A stretch of DNA of 42,272 bases from Burkholderiales bacterium (lineage in GTDB: Bacteria > Pseudomonadota > Gammaproteobacteria > Burkholderiales > Burkholderiaceae_C). This document shows positions 36,266 through 42,272 of this stretch, one piece after another. The notes beneath the pieces are model-generated. The model did not search any database. It was not told the DNA's origin and saw nothing but the letters and a program-made list of their open reading frames with translations. The DNA lies in NCBI GenBank assembly GCA_011391155.1, contig JAABRA010000065.1, forward strand, positions 1-42,272, written 5' to 3'. The translations under genes were made by a program, and so were the position numbers. Within the stretch, counting starts at the first letter, position 1. The number at the start of each line of letters is the position of its first letter.

Positions 36266-37045
36266 ATGCCGCTCGTCGTTTTCAACCAGAAGGGTGGCGT
36301 TGGCAAGTCCACCATCACCTGCAACCTGGCCGCCATCAGCGCGGCCCTTGGGCATCGCACCCTGGTGATCGACCTGGACCAGCAGGGCAACTCCAGCAGC
36401 TACCTGATGGGCGACAGCGCCGCGGAGGACCAGCCCAGCGTGGCGGGCTTCTTCGAGAACACCCTGAGCTTCAGCCTGCGCGCCGTGGCGCCCGGCGAAT
36501 TCATCGTGAACACGCCGTTTGAGGCGCTGGACCTGATGCCGTCGAGCCCCGCGCTCGACGAACTGCAGGGCAAACTGGAGTCGCGCCACAAGCTCTACAA
36601 GCTGCGCGAAGCGCTGCAAAAGCTGGGCGAGACCTACGACCGCATCTATATCGACACCCCGCCCGCGCTGAACTTCTACACCCGCTCGGCCCTGATCGCC
36701 GCCACCGGCTGCCTGATCCCGTTCGACTGCGACGAGTTCTCGCGCAAGGCGCTCTACACCCTGATGGACAACGTCGCGGAAATCCGCGCCGACCACAACC
36801 CCGACCTGACGGTGGAGGGCATCGTCGTCAACCAGTTCCAGCCGCGCGCCAACCTGCCGCAGCGCGTGGTTCAGGAACTGATCGACGAAGGCCTGCCGGT
36901 GCTGCAGCCCTACCTGCCGTCCTCCGTGAAGATCCGTGAATCGCATGAACAAAGCCTGCCGATGATTTACATGGACCCGAACCACAAGCTGACGCTGGCG
37001 CTGGTGGAACTGCATGCGGCGCTGGAGGCGGGGCGGGCGGGCTGA
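36266..37045 (+). CDS. Solo ParA-family ATPase
   Basis: A 259-residue P-loop ATPase of the ParA/MinD group. It has the deviant Walker A KGGVGKST with signature Lys, LVIDLDQQGN (Walker A' Asp), and DRIYIDTPPAL (Walker B). The C-terminal half keeps the IVVNQF strand found in the group. No parB or centromere-like repeats adjoin it, so plasmid or chromosome partitioning is unproven. I chose the ATG at 36266, with an AAGGAA site upstream; the frame is open back into the promoter. It is divergent from cbbM, where cbbR is often found. ParA-like proteins also position carboxysomes (McdA), chemoreceptor arrays or pili; no shell genes are here. Its last 60 codons recur at 39235. Confidence 0.88.
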   Translation: MPLVVFNQKGGVGKSTITCNLAAISAALGHRTLVIDLDQQGNSSSYLMGDSAAEDQPSVAGFFENTLSFSLRAVAPGEFIVNTPFEALDLMPSSPALDELQGKLESRHKLYKLREALQKLGETYDRIYIDTPPALNFYTRSALIAATGCLIPFDCDEFSRKALYTLMDNVAEIRADHNPDLTVEGIVVNQFQPRANLPQRVVQELIDEGLPVLQPYLPSSVKIRESHEQSLPMIYMDPNHKLTLALVELHAALEAGRAG

Positions 37046-37167
37046 AAAGTCCTGTTTTTATAGCTACTAAAGACCCTGCGACGCTGGGATGAGGCCAAAA
37101 GAGCTTGAGATTTCTGGATTCGGTCATCCGGCGGGCAATCGATGGTTCGGAATGCGGGATTGCAGCG
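36864..37167 (+). repeat. Direct repeat, copy 1 (parA 3' end and downstream flank)
   Basis: This 304-bp segment recurs at 39235-39539, offset by 2371 bp. The two are identical for 83 bases across the parA stop codon (36986-37068) and similar elsewhere, with no indel in the coding part. One single-base indel lies near the right end. Homology stops abruptly after ATTGCAGCG. Confidence 0.9.
37051..37119 (+). repeat. Interspersed repeat, copy A
   Basis: It reads TATAGCTACTAAAGACCCTG then CGACGCTGGGATGAGGCCAA and a short AT-rich end. It starts six bases after the parA stop and is contained in the direct repeat. The same element is at 39422, 41463 and, divergent, at 19502. Confidence 0.75.
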
Positions 37168-37225
37168 TTGCCCGACGGACACGGGCTGCCGGTTTATGGA
37201 AGTCCAGTGATCGCTTGCCACCGCC

Positions 37226-37372
37226 TCAAAAAGTCCAATCATTTACGCACACGTAGAAGTGCACATGCTCGTTCAGGCTGGAGCCGAAGCGGTGGAGGAA
37301 TGCGATGGCGCCAATGTCAGGTCGGTGGCAGACGAGGCACCCGTGCCGCTTGAAGCAGGTTTGAGCTGTGTC
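37226..37372 (-). pseudogene. IS91-type transposase remnant
   Basis: On the minus strand a 48-codon frame reads CFKRHGCLVCH, then DIGAIAFLHRFGSSLN and EHVHFYVCVNDWTF before a stop. GAIAFLHRFGSSLNxHVHFHV-C-V is characteristic of IS91/IS801 rolling-circle transposases, and HVHF would hold the HUH metal site. No start, no upstream domain and no ends of an element are visible, so it is a fragment. The rest of 37120-37492 shows nothing else; an imperfect GGTCA/TGACC repeat lies at 37436-37453. Confidence 0.6.
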
Positions 37373-37492
37373 AGTGTCAATGGGCCGGGTTGGGTGCTGT
37401 TGAAGTAGTGGTGCTGGGGTTTACACGCGTAGTCAAGGTCATAAAGCTTGACCAATATACCGGTCCCTACTCTGTAAACTGGAAGGCATCCC

Positions 37493-37921
37493 ATGAACCG
37501 CAGAACACTCTTTCTGGCCCTCGCCATCACTGGTGGGTCCTTGTTGGCCACTGGCTGCGCCAGTACGCCGCCAGCGTCCCAGCCCCGGATCGTGATGCAG
37601 GTCAGCGACGGTGACGCGGCCAGATGGAATCTGGCGCTCAACGTGGCCGGTAATGCGCAAAAGGAGCTGGGTGCCGACAAGGTTCAGGTTGAAATTGTTG
37701 CCTTTGGTCCCGGCATTGGCATGCTCAAGTTTGATGCCGTCACAGCCAATCGGGTCAATGCCGCGATCAAATCAGGCGTCAAGGTGGTGGCCTGCGAAAA
37801 CACCATGAGCGCCCAAAAATTGGTCAAGGCCGACATGAATCCCGCCATCAGTTACGTGCCAGCCGGCGTCATTCAGATCATGAACCGGCAGAACGATGGC
37901 TGGGCTTACGTGCGGCCCTGA
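37493..37921 (+). CDS. DsrE-family lipoprotein
   Basis: A 142-residue protein with a lipoprotein signal (LALAITGGSLLATGCAS, lipobox Cys about residue 22) followed by a DsrE/DsrF-like domain: IVMQVSDGDAARWNLALN, VEIVAFGPGIGMLKFD, VKVVACENTM and ISYVPAGVIQIMNRQNDGWAYVRP. The Cys in ACENTM is conserved in the COG1416 group and could carry sulfane sulfur. DsrE proteins are usually cytosolic sulfur carriers; a lipid-anchored periplasmic form is unusual. A GGAAGG site precedes the ATG. It lies alone between the IS91 remnant and the toxin-antitoxin locus, but close to the sulfide-oxidation genes. Function in sulfur transfer is an inference. Confidence 0.88.
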   Translation: MNRRTLFLALAITGGSLLATGCASTPPASQPRIVMQVSDGDAARWNLALNVAGNAQKELGADKVQVEIVAFGPGIGMLKFDAVTANRVNAAIKSGVKVVACENTMSAQKLVKADMNPAISYVPAGVIQIMNRQNDGWAYVRP

Positions 37922-38559
37922 ATTATTGCGCGCTCCAGTCGGCGTCCATGTTCCATGCCACGCTGCGCACGGAGCGCCTTTTCCGTGCACAGTTGCCACG
38001 AGCGTTTGCCGAGTCAGCTGGAAAATCCCCTGCAGTATGTGAACGAGACGATCAGCTTTGGTCGTTCCTACGCATGAGCTATCTGGCGATCTTTTCGCTT
38101 CCCGATTCGGGCCCTCGTTCAATGGCACAAAAGGCAATCGATACGGCCTCGCAGAAGTTGCTGCGTGCCGGACAGCGCCAACGGTAGGCGTCACAACCTG
38201 ATCCACCGTGACATCCGGAGCAAGATCGTTGCCGGTGCGATGGCACGCTTCGGCATCTCCGCGCTGTTGGCGGGTGCTGCACAAATTCTTGATGGCTTGC
38301 GAAACTCCACCTGGCCAGAAGCTTCCGGAAAAGTCTTGATCAACCAGTTACTGCATCATTTGCATCGAAACCGTGCTGCTACTCTCTGCCGCAGAGGTCG
38401 CTGGCCTGAGGCCTGCTCACGCGCGCTCGCCGAAGTGACGTTAGCCCCTGGCTCATGCGGAGCGCCAACGTGACGACTGCTTCGGAGCAATCCGAATGAA
38501 CTGACCAGCTTGTACAAGTCATCGGACAGCGGCATCTGACCAATCATCCCCCCAGCCCC
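37922..38559. other. 638-bp stretch with no recognisable gene
   Basis: Short frames exist on both strands, the longest about 170 codons on the minus strand overlapping dsrE, but none has a recognisable protein pattern, a convincing ribosome site or codon use like its neighbours. Base composition is more even than in the flanking core genes. It may be decayed mobile DNA between the IS91 remnant and the toxin-antitoxin locus. Confidence 0.5.
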
Positions 38560-38883
38560 TCAAATAGCCCTCAGAAACACCGCCAGCGACCGGCTGACCG
38601 CCAGCATTTCTTCCTCGGACGCGTGGCCGAACACGTTGCCGACTGTTTCCCTGGCCACCGACTGTGCCTTGTCCACCATGACGTCGGAGGGTTTCTGCAG
38701 TCCATTGACCGCAGTGGGGTCCAGCCGGAATTGAGGCAGCGGTGCGGGCCGCAGCTCACCCGTCACAGGCAGGATGGTGACTGACGGGTGCTCGCTGAAA
38801 AGGTCCGACTGGACGATCAGCGCGGGCCTGGGTTTTCCATGGTCGCCCTGCAAGGCGATCATCACCAGGTCACCGTGTCTCAT
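38560..38883 (-). CDS. MazF/PemK-family toxin
   Basis: A 107-residue protein of the PemK/MazF endoribonuclease fold. It has the N-terminal RHGDLVMIAL strand, the GKPRPALIVQSD motif (family G-K-x-R-P-A-L-V-v-q), TILPVTGELRPAP, and VMVDKAQSVARETVG (family D-q-i-x-s-v-x). The frame is intact. The ATG at 38883 overlaps the stop of the antitoxin frame by four bases (ATGA); a GTG two codons upstream is less likely. MazF-type toxins cut mRNA at short motifs and are held by a cognate antitoxin encoded upstream. Here the antitoxin frame has a nonsense codon, so the toxin may be inactive, poorly expressed or controlled otherwise. Confidence 0.88.
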   Translation of the reverse strand: MRHGDLVMIALQGDHGKPRPALIVQSDLFSEHPSVTILPVTGELRPAPLPQFRLDPTAVNGLQKPSDVMVDKAQSVARETVGNVFGHASEEEMLAVSRSLAVFLRAI

Positions 38884-39092
38884 GGCCACCCTTCAGTGTC
38901 GGCAGCTTGACTCAACCATTCCAGGGTCTCGGTTTCATGGACGTCATGTTGGACGAGCATGGATTGCCTGCGGCACTACAGCGCGAAATCTTCGCGCTGG
39001 GTGTCCGGAACCCAGATTTGCACCGGCCGCAGTCCCGCAGCGCGAAGGCCGTCGCGGTGCTTCTGAACTCGCTGTGACACTGACGTACCCAT
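38880..39092 (-). pseudogene. MazE-like (DUF3018-type) antitoxin with in-frame TAG
   Basis: The ATG at 39092, with GGAG seven bases upstream, opens a 70-codon frame: RVQKHRDGLRAAGLRPVQIW, VPDTQREDFAL, then TAG at codon 39 (38976-38978), then CRRQSMLVQHDVHE and EWLSQAADTEGWP to the stop that overlaps the toxin ATG. The two halves together match the compact antitoxin family whose members read RVQKHRxxLRAxGLRPVQIWVPDTR-x-x-F-x-x-E-CRRQ. At the stop the family has Glu, so one GAG to TAG change explains it. An in-frame ATG (codon 45) could restart translation of the C-terminal, toxin-binding part. A sequencing error is also possible. Confidence 0.78.
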
Positions 39093-39234
39093 GGGGGCGC
39101 TCCGGTTGCTACATGCAACATCATGGGGAATTGTTTCATGTATCGCAATGCGGTATCAAGGTCATAGCACATCATGACCATTTGACGCTGGAATGATCGT
39201 ATTTTGTCGGTAATCTTGTGGCAGGAGACCCTCT

Positions 39235-39416
39235 GCGTGGTGCAGCACCTGATCGACGATGCCGTGTCAGTGCTGCAACGCTACCTGCCCTCGTCCGTGC
39301 GGATTCGCGAATCCCATGAACAAAGCCTGCCGACGATCCACATGGACCCCAACCAGAAGCTGACGCTGGCGCTGGTGGAACTGCATGCGGCGCTGGAGGC
39401 GGGGCGGGCGGGCTGA
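39235..39416 (+). pseudogene. Truncated duplicate of the parA 3' end
   Basis: The last 60 codons of the ParA gene recur here: CVVQHLIDDAVSVLQRYLPSSVRIRESHEQ, then SLPTIHMDPNQKLTLALVELHAALEAGRAG. The P-loop half is absent. No ribosome site marks a start, although the frame is open back to 39204. Substitutions against the full copy fall largely in third positions, which suggests that the fragment derives from a related functional gene rather than a very recent copy. Confidence 0.9.
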
Positions 39417-39421
39417 AAAGT

Positions 39422-39490
39422 CCTGTTTTTATAGCTACTCAAGACCCTGCGACGCTGGGATGAGGCCAAAAAGGCTTGAAATTTTAGGAT
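39422..39490 (+). repeat. Interspersed repeat, copy B
   Basis: Nearly the same as copy A, with TATAGCTACTCAAGACCCTG. After it, 39491-39808 holds no gene; the part 39540-39808 is the leader of the DUF1254 gene, in which I see no clear promoter. Confidence 0.75.
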
Positions 39491-39808
39491 TCGGTCGTCC
39501 GGCGGGCAATCGATGGTTCGGAATACCGGGATTGCAGCGGGAGCGACCAGCCGGGGATCGCCTGCCGAGCTCGCCCGGACGGCTATCAGCCACCATCCCG
39601 ATCCCCTGCTCCAACGCAGTCTCTTATCCACCGAATCTATCCCAGGATGCATCTGGAGTCGCAGGATGTACGCAGCTTACATAATGACTGTTTAGAACTT
39701 AAGCGACGCGTGGACGCAAGTTCAATGAGGCCTTCCGCCGGCCATGGGCACTGCTGCATCGGCGCACTTTATCGGCTCGGCTTGTCAATAAACCACACGG
39801 AGTTCCTG

Positions 39809-41326
39809 ATGAGAATCAACCCCACGACTAGATTATTGGTAGCAACACTTGCGTTGATGATCGGTGCAACGGCTGCCCAGGCACAGGCCACACCGAAAAT
39901 GAAAATGACCACGACCACCCCGGAGGGAATTGCCGCACCGGACAAGATGCAGACGCGACTGGGGACCCTGAAGTTTTTTGACGGTTTTCCGGACCAGGAA
40001 ACCGTCAAGAAGGTCTACGACAACCTCGACTTCCAGCGCGCGGTACAGGCGTATTTGCTCGGGTTGGCGCCGGTCAACATGGCCGGGCTGCGCGAGGGAT
40101 TGCTGAGCGTCGGCCCCGCCAATGTCACGATCCCGACCTTTGAAGAAAATCTGAATGCCCGTTCGCTCTTTCTGACGCCGAATGCAACAACGCCCTACAC
40201 CTGGATCTGGATCAATCTGCATGACGGTCCGCTCGTGGTTGAAGTACCCCCCATGACGCTGGGCATGATTGATGACTTCTGGTTCAAATACGTCACCGAT
40301 ATCGGGATCGTCGGTCCGGACAAGGGCAAGGGCGGTAAATACGTACTGCTGCCGCCGGGATACAAGGGCCCAGTGCCCGACGATCACATCGTCGTGCATG
40401 TTCCTACGTTCGAATCCATCCTCGTCTGGCGCAACATGCCAGTGAAGGGGGACATCAAGCCGGCCATCGAGCGTCTGCACAAGAGCACACGCATCTATCC
40501 CCTGTCGCAGGCGGCCAATCCGCCGGCCAACACCTTCGTCAATGTGTCCAACCGCGATTTCTCGACGGTGGCACCGGCGGACTACCGGTTCTGGGAATTG
40601 CTCAATTATGTGGTTCAGAACGAACCCGTCAGCTCGATTGATCCGACCACGCTCGGTTTCTTCGCTTCGATAGGCATCGAGAAGGGCAAGCCATTCGCGC
40701 CCGATGCCCGCATGAAGAAGATACTGACCGAGGCTGCCGCGGTGGGCGACGCCACGGCGCGGACGCTGACCTATCAGAGCCGCATACCCGAGGCCTACTA
40801 CTATCCGAACAGTACCTGGCGGCAATGGCTCGGCGGCTACAAGTTCGAGTCGCAGCCCGGCGTGGCCCACCTCGACGCCGCAGCCTTCTTCTACTTCTAT
40901 GCCACCGGTGTAACGCCCGCGATGGAAGCCAAGATGGTCGGCCAGGGCTCCCAGTACGCCGTCGGAATCGTCGATGCCAAGGGCAACCCGCTGGACGGTG
41001 GCAAGACCTATCGGCTACGTGTTTTGCCCAATGCTCCCGTCAAGGATTTCTGGTCCGCGATTGTGTATGACAACCAGACACGCTCCATGCTCCAAACCGA
41101 TCAGGACTTTCCGCAAGTGAGCAGCCTGGACAAGGGACTGGTCACCAACAATGACGGTTCAGTGGATGTTTATTTCGGGCCGAAGGCCCCAGCCGGCATG
41201 GAACGCAACTGGATTCAGACCATCCCCGGCAAAGGCTGGAACATGCTCTTCAGGCTATACGGTCCGCTTGAGCCCTGGTTCGACAAGACCTGGAAGTTGA
41301 GCGAGATCGAACTGGTGAAGCAATAA
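39809..41326 (+). CDS. DUF1254/DUF1214 family exported protein
   Basis: A 505-residue protein with a Sec signal (LLVATLALMIGATAAQAQA). The N-terminal DUF1254 region has the pattern RAVQAYLLGLAPVNMAGLREG and TPNATTPYTWIWINLHDGPLVVEVPP; the C-terminal DUF1214 region has GYKFESQPGVAHLDAAAFFYFYATGVTP and FWSAIVYDNQTRSMLQTDQDFP. Members are widespread in soil and aquatic bacteria; no enzymatic function is established. I chose the ATG at 39809, with CGGAG upstream, because it gives a proper signal peptide; the frame is open 54 codons further. It stands alone on its strand, followed by an interspersed repeat. The base composition is less GC-rich than the core genes, suggesting acquisition. Confidence 0.9.
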   Translation: MRINPTTRLLVATLALMIGATAAQAQATPKMKMTTTTPEGIAAPDKMQTRLGTLKFFDGFPDQETVKKVYDNLDFQRAVQAYLLGLAPVNMAGLREGLLSVGPANVTIPTFEENLNARSLFLTPNATTPYTWIWINLHDGPLVVEVPPMTLGMIDDFWFKYVTDIGIVGPDKGKGGKYVLLPPGYKGPVPDDHIVVHVPTFESILVWRNMPVKGDIKPAIERLHKSTRIYPLSQAANPPANTFVNVSNRDFSTVAPADYRFWELLNYVVQNEPVSSIDPTTLGFFASIGIEKGKPFAPDARMKKILTEAAAVGDATARTLTYQSRIPEAYYYPNSTWRQWLGGYKFESQPGVAHLDAAAFFYFYATGVTPAMEAKMVGQGSQYAVGIVDAKGNPLDGGKTYRLRVLPNAPVKDFWSAIVYDNQTRSMLQTDQDFPQVSSLDKGLVTNNDGSVDVYFGPKAPAGMERNWIQTIPGKGWNMLFRLYGPLEPWFDKTWKLSEIELVKQ

Positions 41327-41651
41327 TTTGCCAGACGACCACCGGTTCGGTGGGCGACGGTTTGCCGCCGCTGAACCGGCGTTGCACGACAGCTTGCCAC
41401 CTGTGTAGATGACCGCAATGGGTCGCTGTGGCGCAGGAGGCGCGGCGAGCGAGATTGCTGGTTCCATTTTCATAGCTACTCAAGACCGTGCGACGCTGGG
41501 ATGGTGCCAAAAAAGCTTGAAGCTTTTGGGGGTAACGGGTTCGGCAAGGATTTGGCAATATTGAAAGTGGGTCTGGCAGCGGGAGCGCTCCTCCGGGATC
41601 ACCCCTCGAATTTGCGCTGACAGCCAAATGCACCAGCGCACGCACTCGCCG
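41327..41651. other. 325-bp gene-free spacer
   Basis: It lies between two convergent genes and holds interspersed repeat copy C. After the repeat there is a stretch GGCAGCGGGAGCG similar to that following copy B. No terminator with a T run is clear and no gene is visible. Confidence 0.6.
41463..41531 (+). repeat. Interspersed repeat, copy C
   Basis: TCATAGCTACTCAAGACCGT, then GCGACGCTGGGATGGTGCCA and AAAAAGCTTGAAGCTTTTGG, which includes an AAAAGCTTNNAGCTTTT-like inverted repeat. It resembles copies A and B without any parA sequence, so the repeat moves independently of that duplication. Confidence 0.75.
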
Positions 41652-42272
41652 TCAACGTCCCAGTTTGCTGGACCCCCATTGATCCAGCTGGCGCTGGTCG
41701 TGCGCGCCCTCGGCTTCGAGGGTGTCCTCGGGCAGCTGTCTGAGGCAATCTGCCAGGGCCTGCGGATCCAGCTTTTCCACTGGCGGCTGCGGGGCACGCA
41801 CCTGGGGCGATTTGCCATCCCACACAAACGGGTTGCGGTAGGCCGGCGGATCGGGCTGGCAGTCGTACTTGTAGATAGGCGGCCCGCCCGCATCAAAGGG
41901 TTGAAACGAAATCGTGGTCTCGAAGATCAGGGGCCTGCCGGTCGGCGTCGGCGGCAGCGCCGGCATGTTTTCAACCGCTTTGCGGGCCAGCTGCTCGGCA
42001 AGCGTTGAGGTGGTCCACAAGGTCTCCAGTCGCGCCAGTTTTCCGTCGGGGGCGATTTCGACGCGAAACCGGACCACGCCCTGGTCCGGCCCCTCGATGG
42101 CGGTGCCCATCATGCTGCGAACCTGCTGCCCCCAGTTGTAGCGGTAGCGTTTGCTGTTTTTCAGCAAGTACGTGCCCGCTTGTGCCCACTCTTGTGCCGT
42201 CGGGGCGGGCGGCGCGTCCATGAAGGCCTGTGGGCGTTCGGGGGTCGAGGGCGTCGCCACCGTTTCCCGCTC
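41652..42272 (-). CDS. TonB C-terminal-domain-like protein, 3' part
   Basis: The frame is open to the window edge; at least 206 residues are visible and the N-terminus is probably missing. The central part, WGQQVRSMMGTAIEGPDQGVVRFRVEIAPDGKLARLETLWTTSTLAEQLARKAVENMPALPP followed by FETTISFQPF, follows the TonB/TolA C-terminal pattern (V-x-F-x-I-x-x-D-G-x-l, then A-x-x-A-v-x-x-x-P). A Pro-rich C-terminal extension of about 80 residues follows, which is unusual for TonB. It could be an energy transducer for an outer-membrane receptor or a cell-envelope protein. An in-frame GTG at 42260 exists but cannot be judged as a start. Confidence 0.75.
   Translation of the reverse strand, partial: ERETVATPSTPERPQAFMDAPPAPTAQEWAQAGTYLLKNSKRYRYNWGQQVRSMMGTAIEGPDQGVVRFRVEIAPDGKLARLETLWTTSTLAEQLARKAVENMPALPPTPTGRPLIFETTISFQPFDAGGPPIYKYDCQPDPPAYRNPFVWDGKSPQVRAPQPPVEKLDPQALADCLRQLPEDTLEAEGAHDQRQLDQWGSSKLGR

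Larger units (their letters stand above)
39235..39539 (+). repeat. Direct repeat, copy 2
   Basis: Partner of 36864-37167. Both copies contain the parA 3' end, an interspersed repeat and about 50 further bases with GGCGGGCAATCGATGGTTCG. The 2.07 kb between them contains the IS91 remnant, the DsrE lipoprotein gene and the toxin-antitoxin pair. Upstream of it (39145-39190) another partial GGTCATAGC...TTGACGCTGGAA motif resembles the interspersed repeat. Confidence 0.88.

Noticed and set aside
36266-37045. ParA as McdA of a carboxysome system
   Set aside because: No shell protein, CsoS2, McdB or form I RuBisCO gene is in the window, and form II enzyme is not normally packaged; kept only as a question in the findings.
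37948-38473. Short plus-strand frames between dsrE and the toxin gene
   Set aside because: No recognisable motif, no ribosome site and the frames overlap each other in different phases.

Overview
The window is a high-GC stretch of a betaproteobacterial chromosome, most likely Burkholderiales and probably Comamonadaceae (Rhodoferax/Polaromonas/Hydrogenophaga-like). This rests on the gene neighbourhoods thiD-hemL against rubredoxin-pilGHIJ-chpA and yqgE-ruvX-pyrR-pyrB-pyrC', and on short interspersed repeats in the spacers. The genus is an inference. I saw no rRNA, tRNA or CRISPR array.

Bases 1-22500 are mainly housekeeping. They hold the 3' part of purH, a convergent hemL and thiD, and a divergent rubredoxin. 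A type IV pilus chemosensory operon (pilG, pilH, pilI, pilJ and a 2005-residue chpA) follows and ends at a strong bidirectional terminator shared with the photolyase gene phr. Divergent from phr is a tightly overlapped operon: yqgE, ruvX/yqgF, pyrR, pyrB, a dihydroorotase-like pyrC' without its metal ligands, and a plsC-type acyltransferase. A head-to-head pair then encodes an Fbp-type ferric-iron ABC ATPase and a fused permease; no binding protein gene is present.

Bases 22500-36100 are a lithoautotrophy block. An ArsR-family regulator with three cysteines precedes a first sulfide-dehydrogenase module (monoheme cytochrome c plus FccB flavoprotein) and a diheme c4-type cytochrome. A YeeE/YedE sulfur transporter gene is divergent from genes for an exported metallo-beta-lactamase-fold protein (SoxH-like) and an exported thioredoxin-fold protein (SoxW-like). 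A clear FNR-type box lies between the divergent starts, and an FNR-family gene lies downstream. Then come an exported rhodanese and a second cytochrome c/FccB module. Convergent to this is cbbM-cbbQ-cbbO: form II RuBisCO with its activase. Together the genes describe periplasmic oxidation of sulfide or persulfide, electrons passing to c-type cytochromes, and CO2 fixation by the Calvin cycle. No soxXYZABCD and no cbbR are in the window.

Bases 36100-42272 look accessory. A solo ParA ATPase is divergent from cbbM, where cbbR is often found. Its 3' end and downstream flank (about 305 bp) recur 2.37 kb further on as a truncated copy. Between the two copies lie an IS91-type transposase remnant, a lipoprotein of the DsrE family, about 640 bp with no recognisable gene, and a MazEF-like pair whose antitoxin frame has an in-frame TAG while the toxin is intact. 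A DUF1254-type exported protein and the 3' part of a TonB-C-like gene close the window. A 60-70 bp interspersed repeat occurs four times (after plsC, after parA, after the parA fragment, after the DUF1254 gene).
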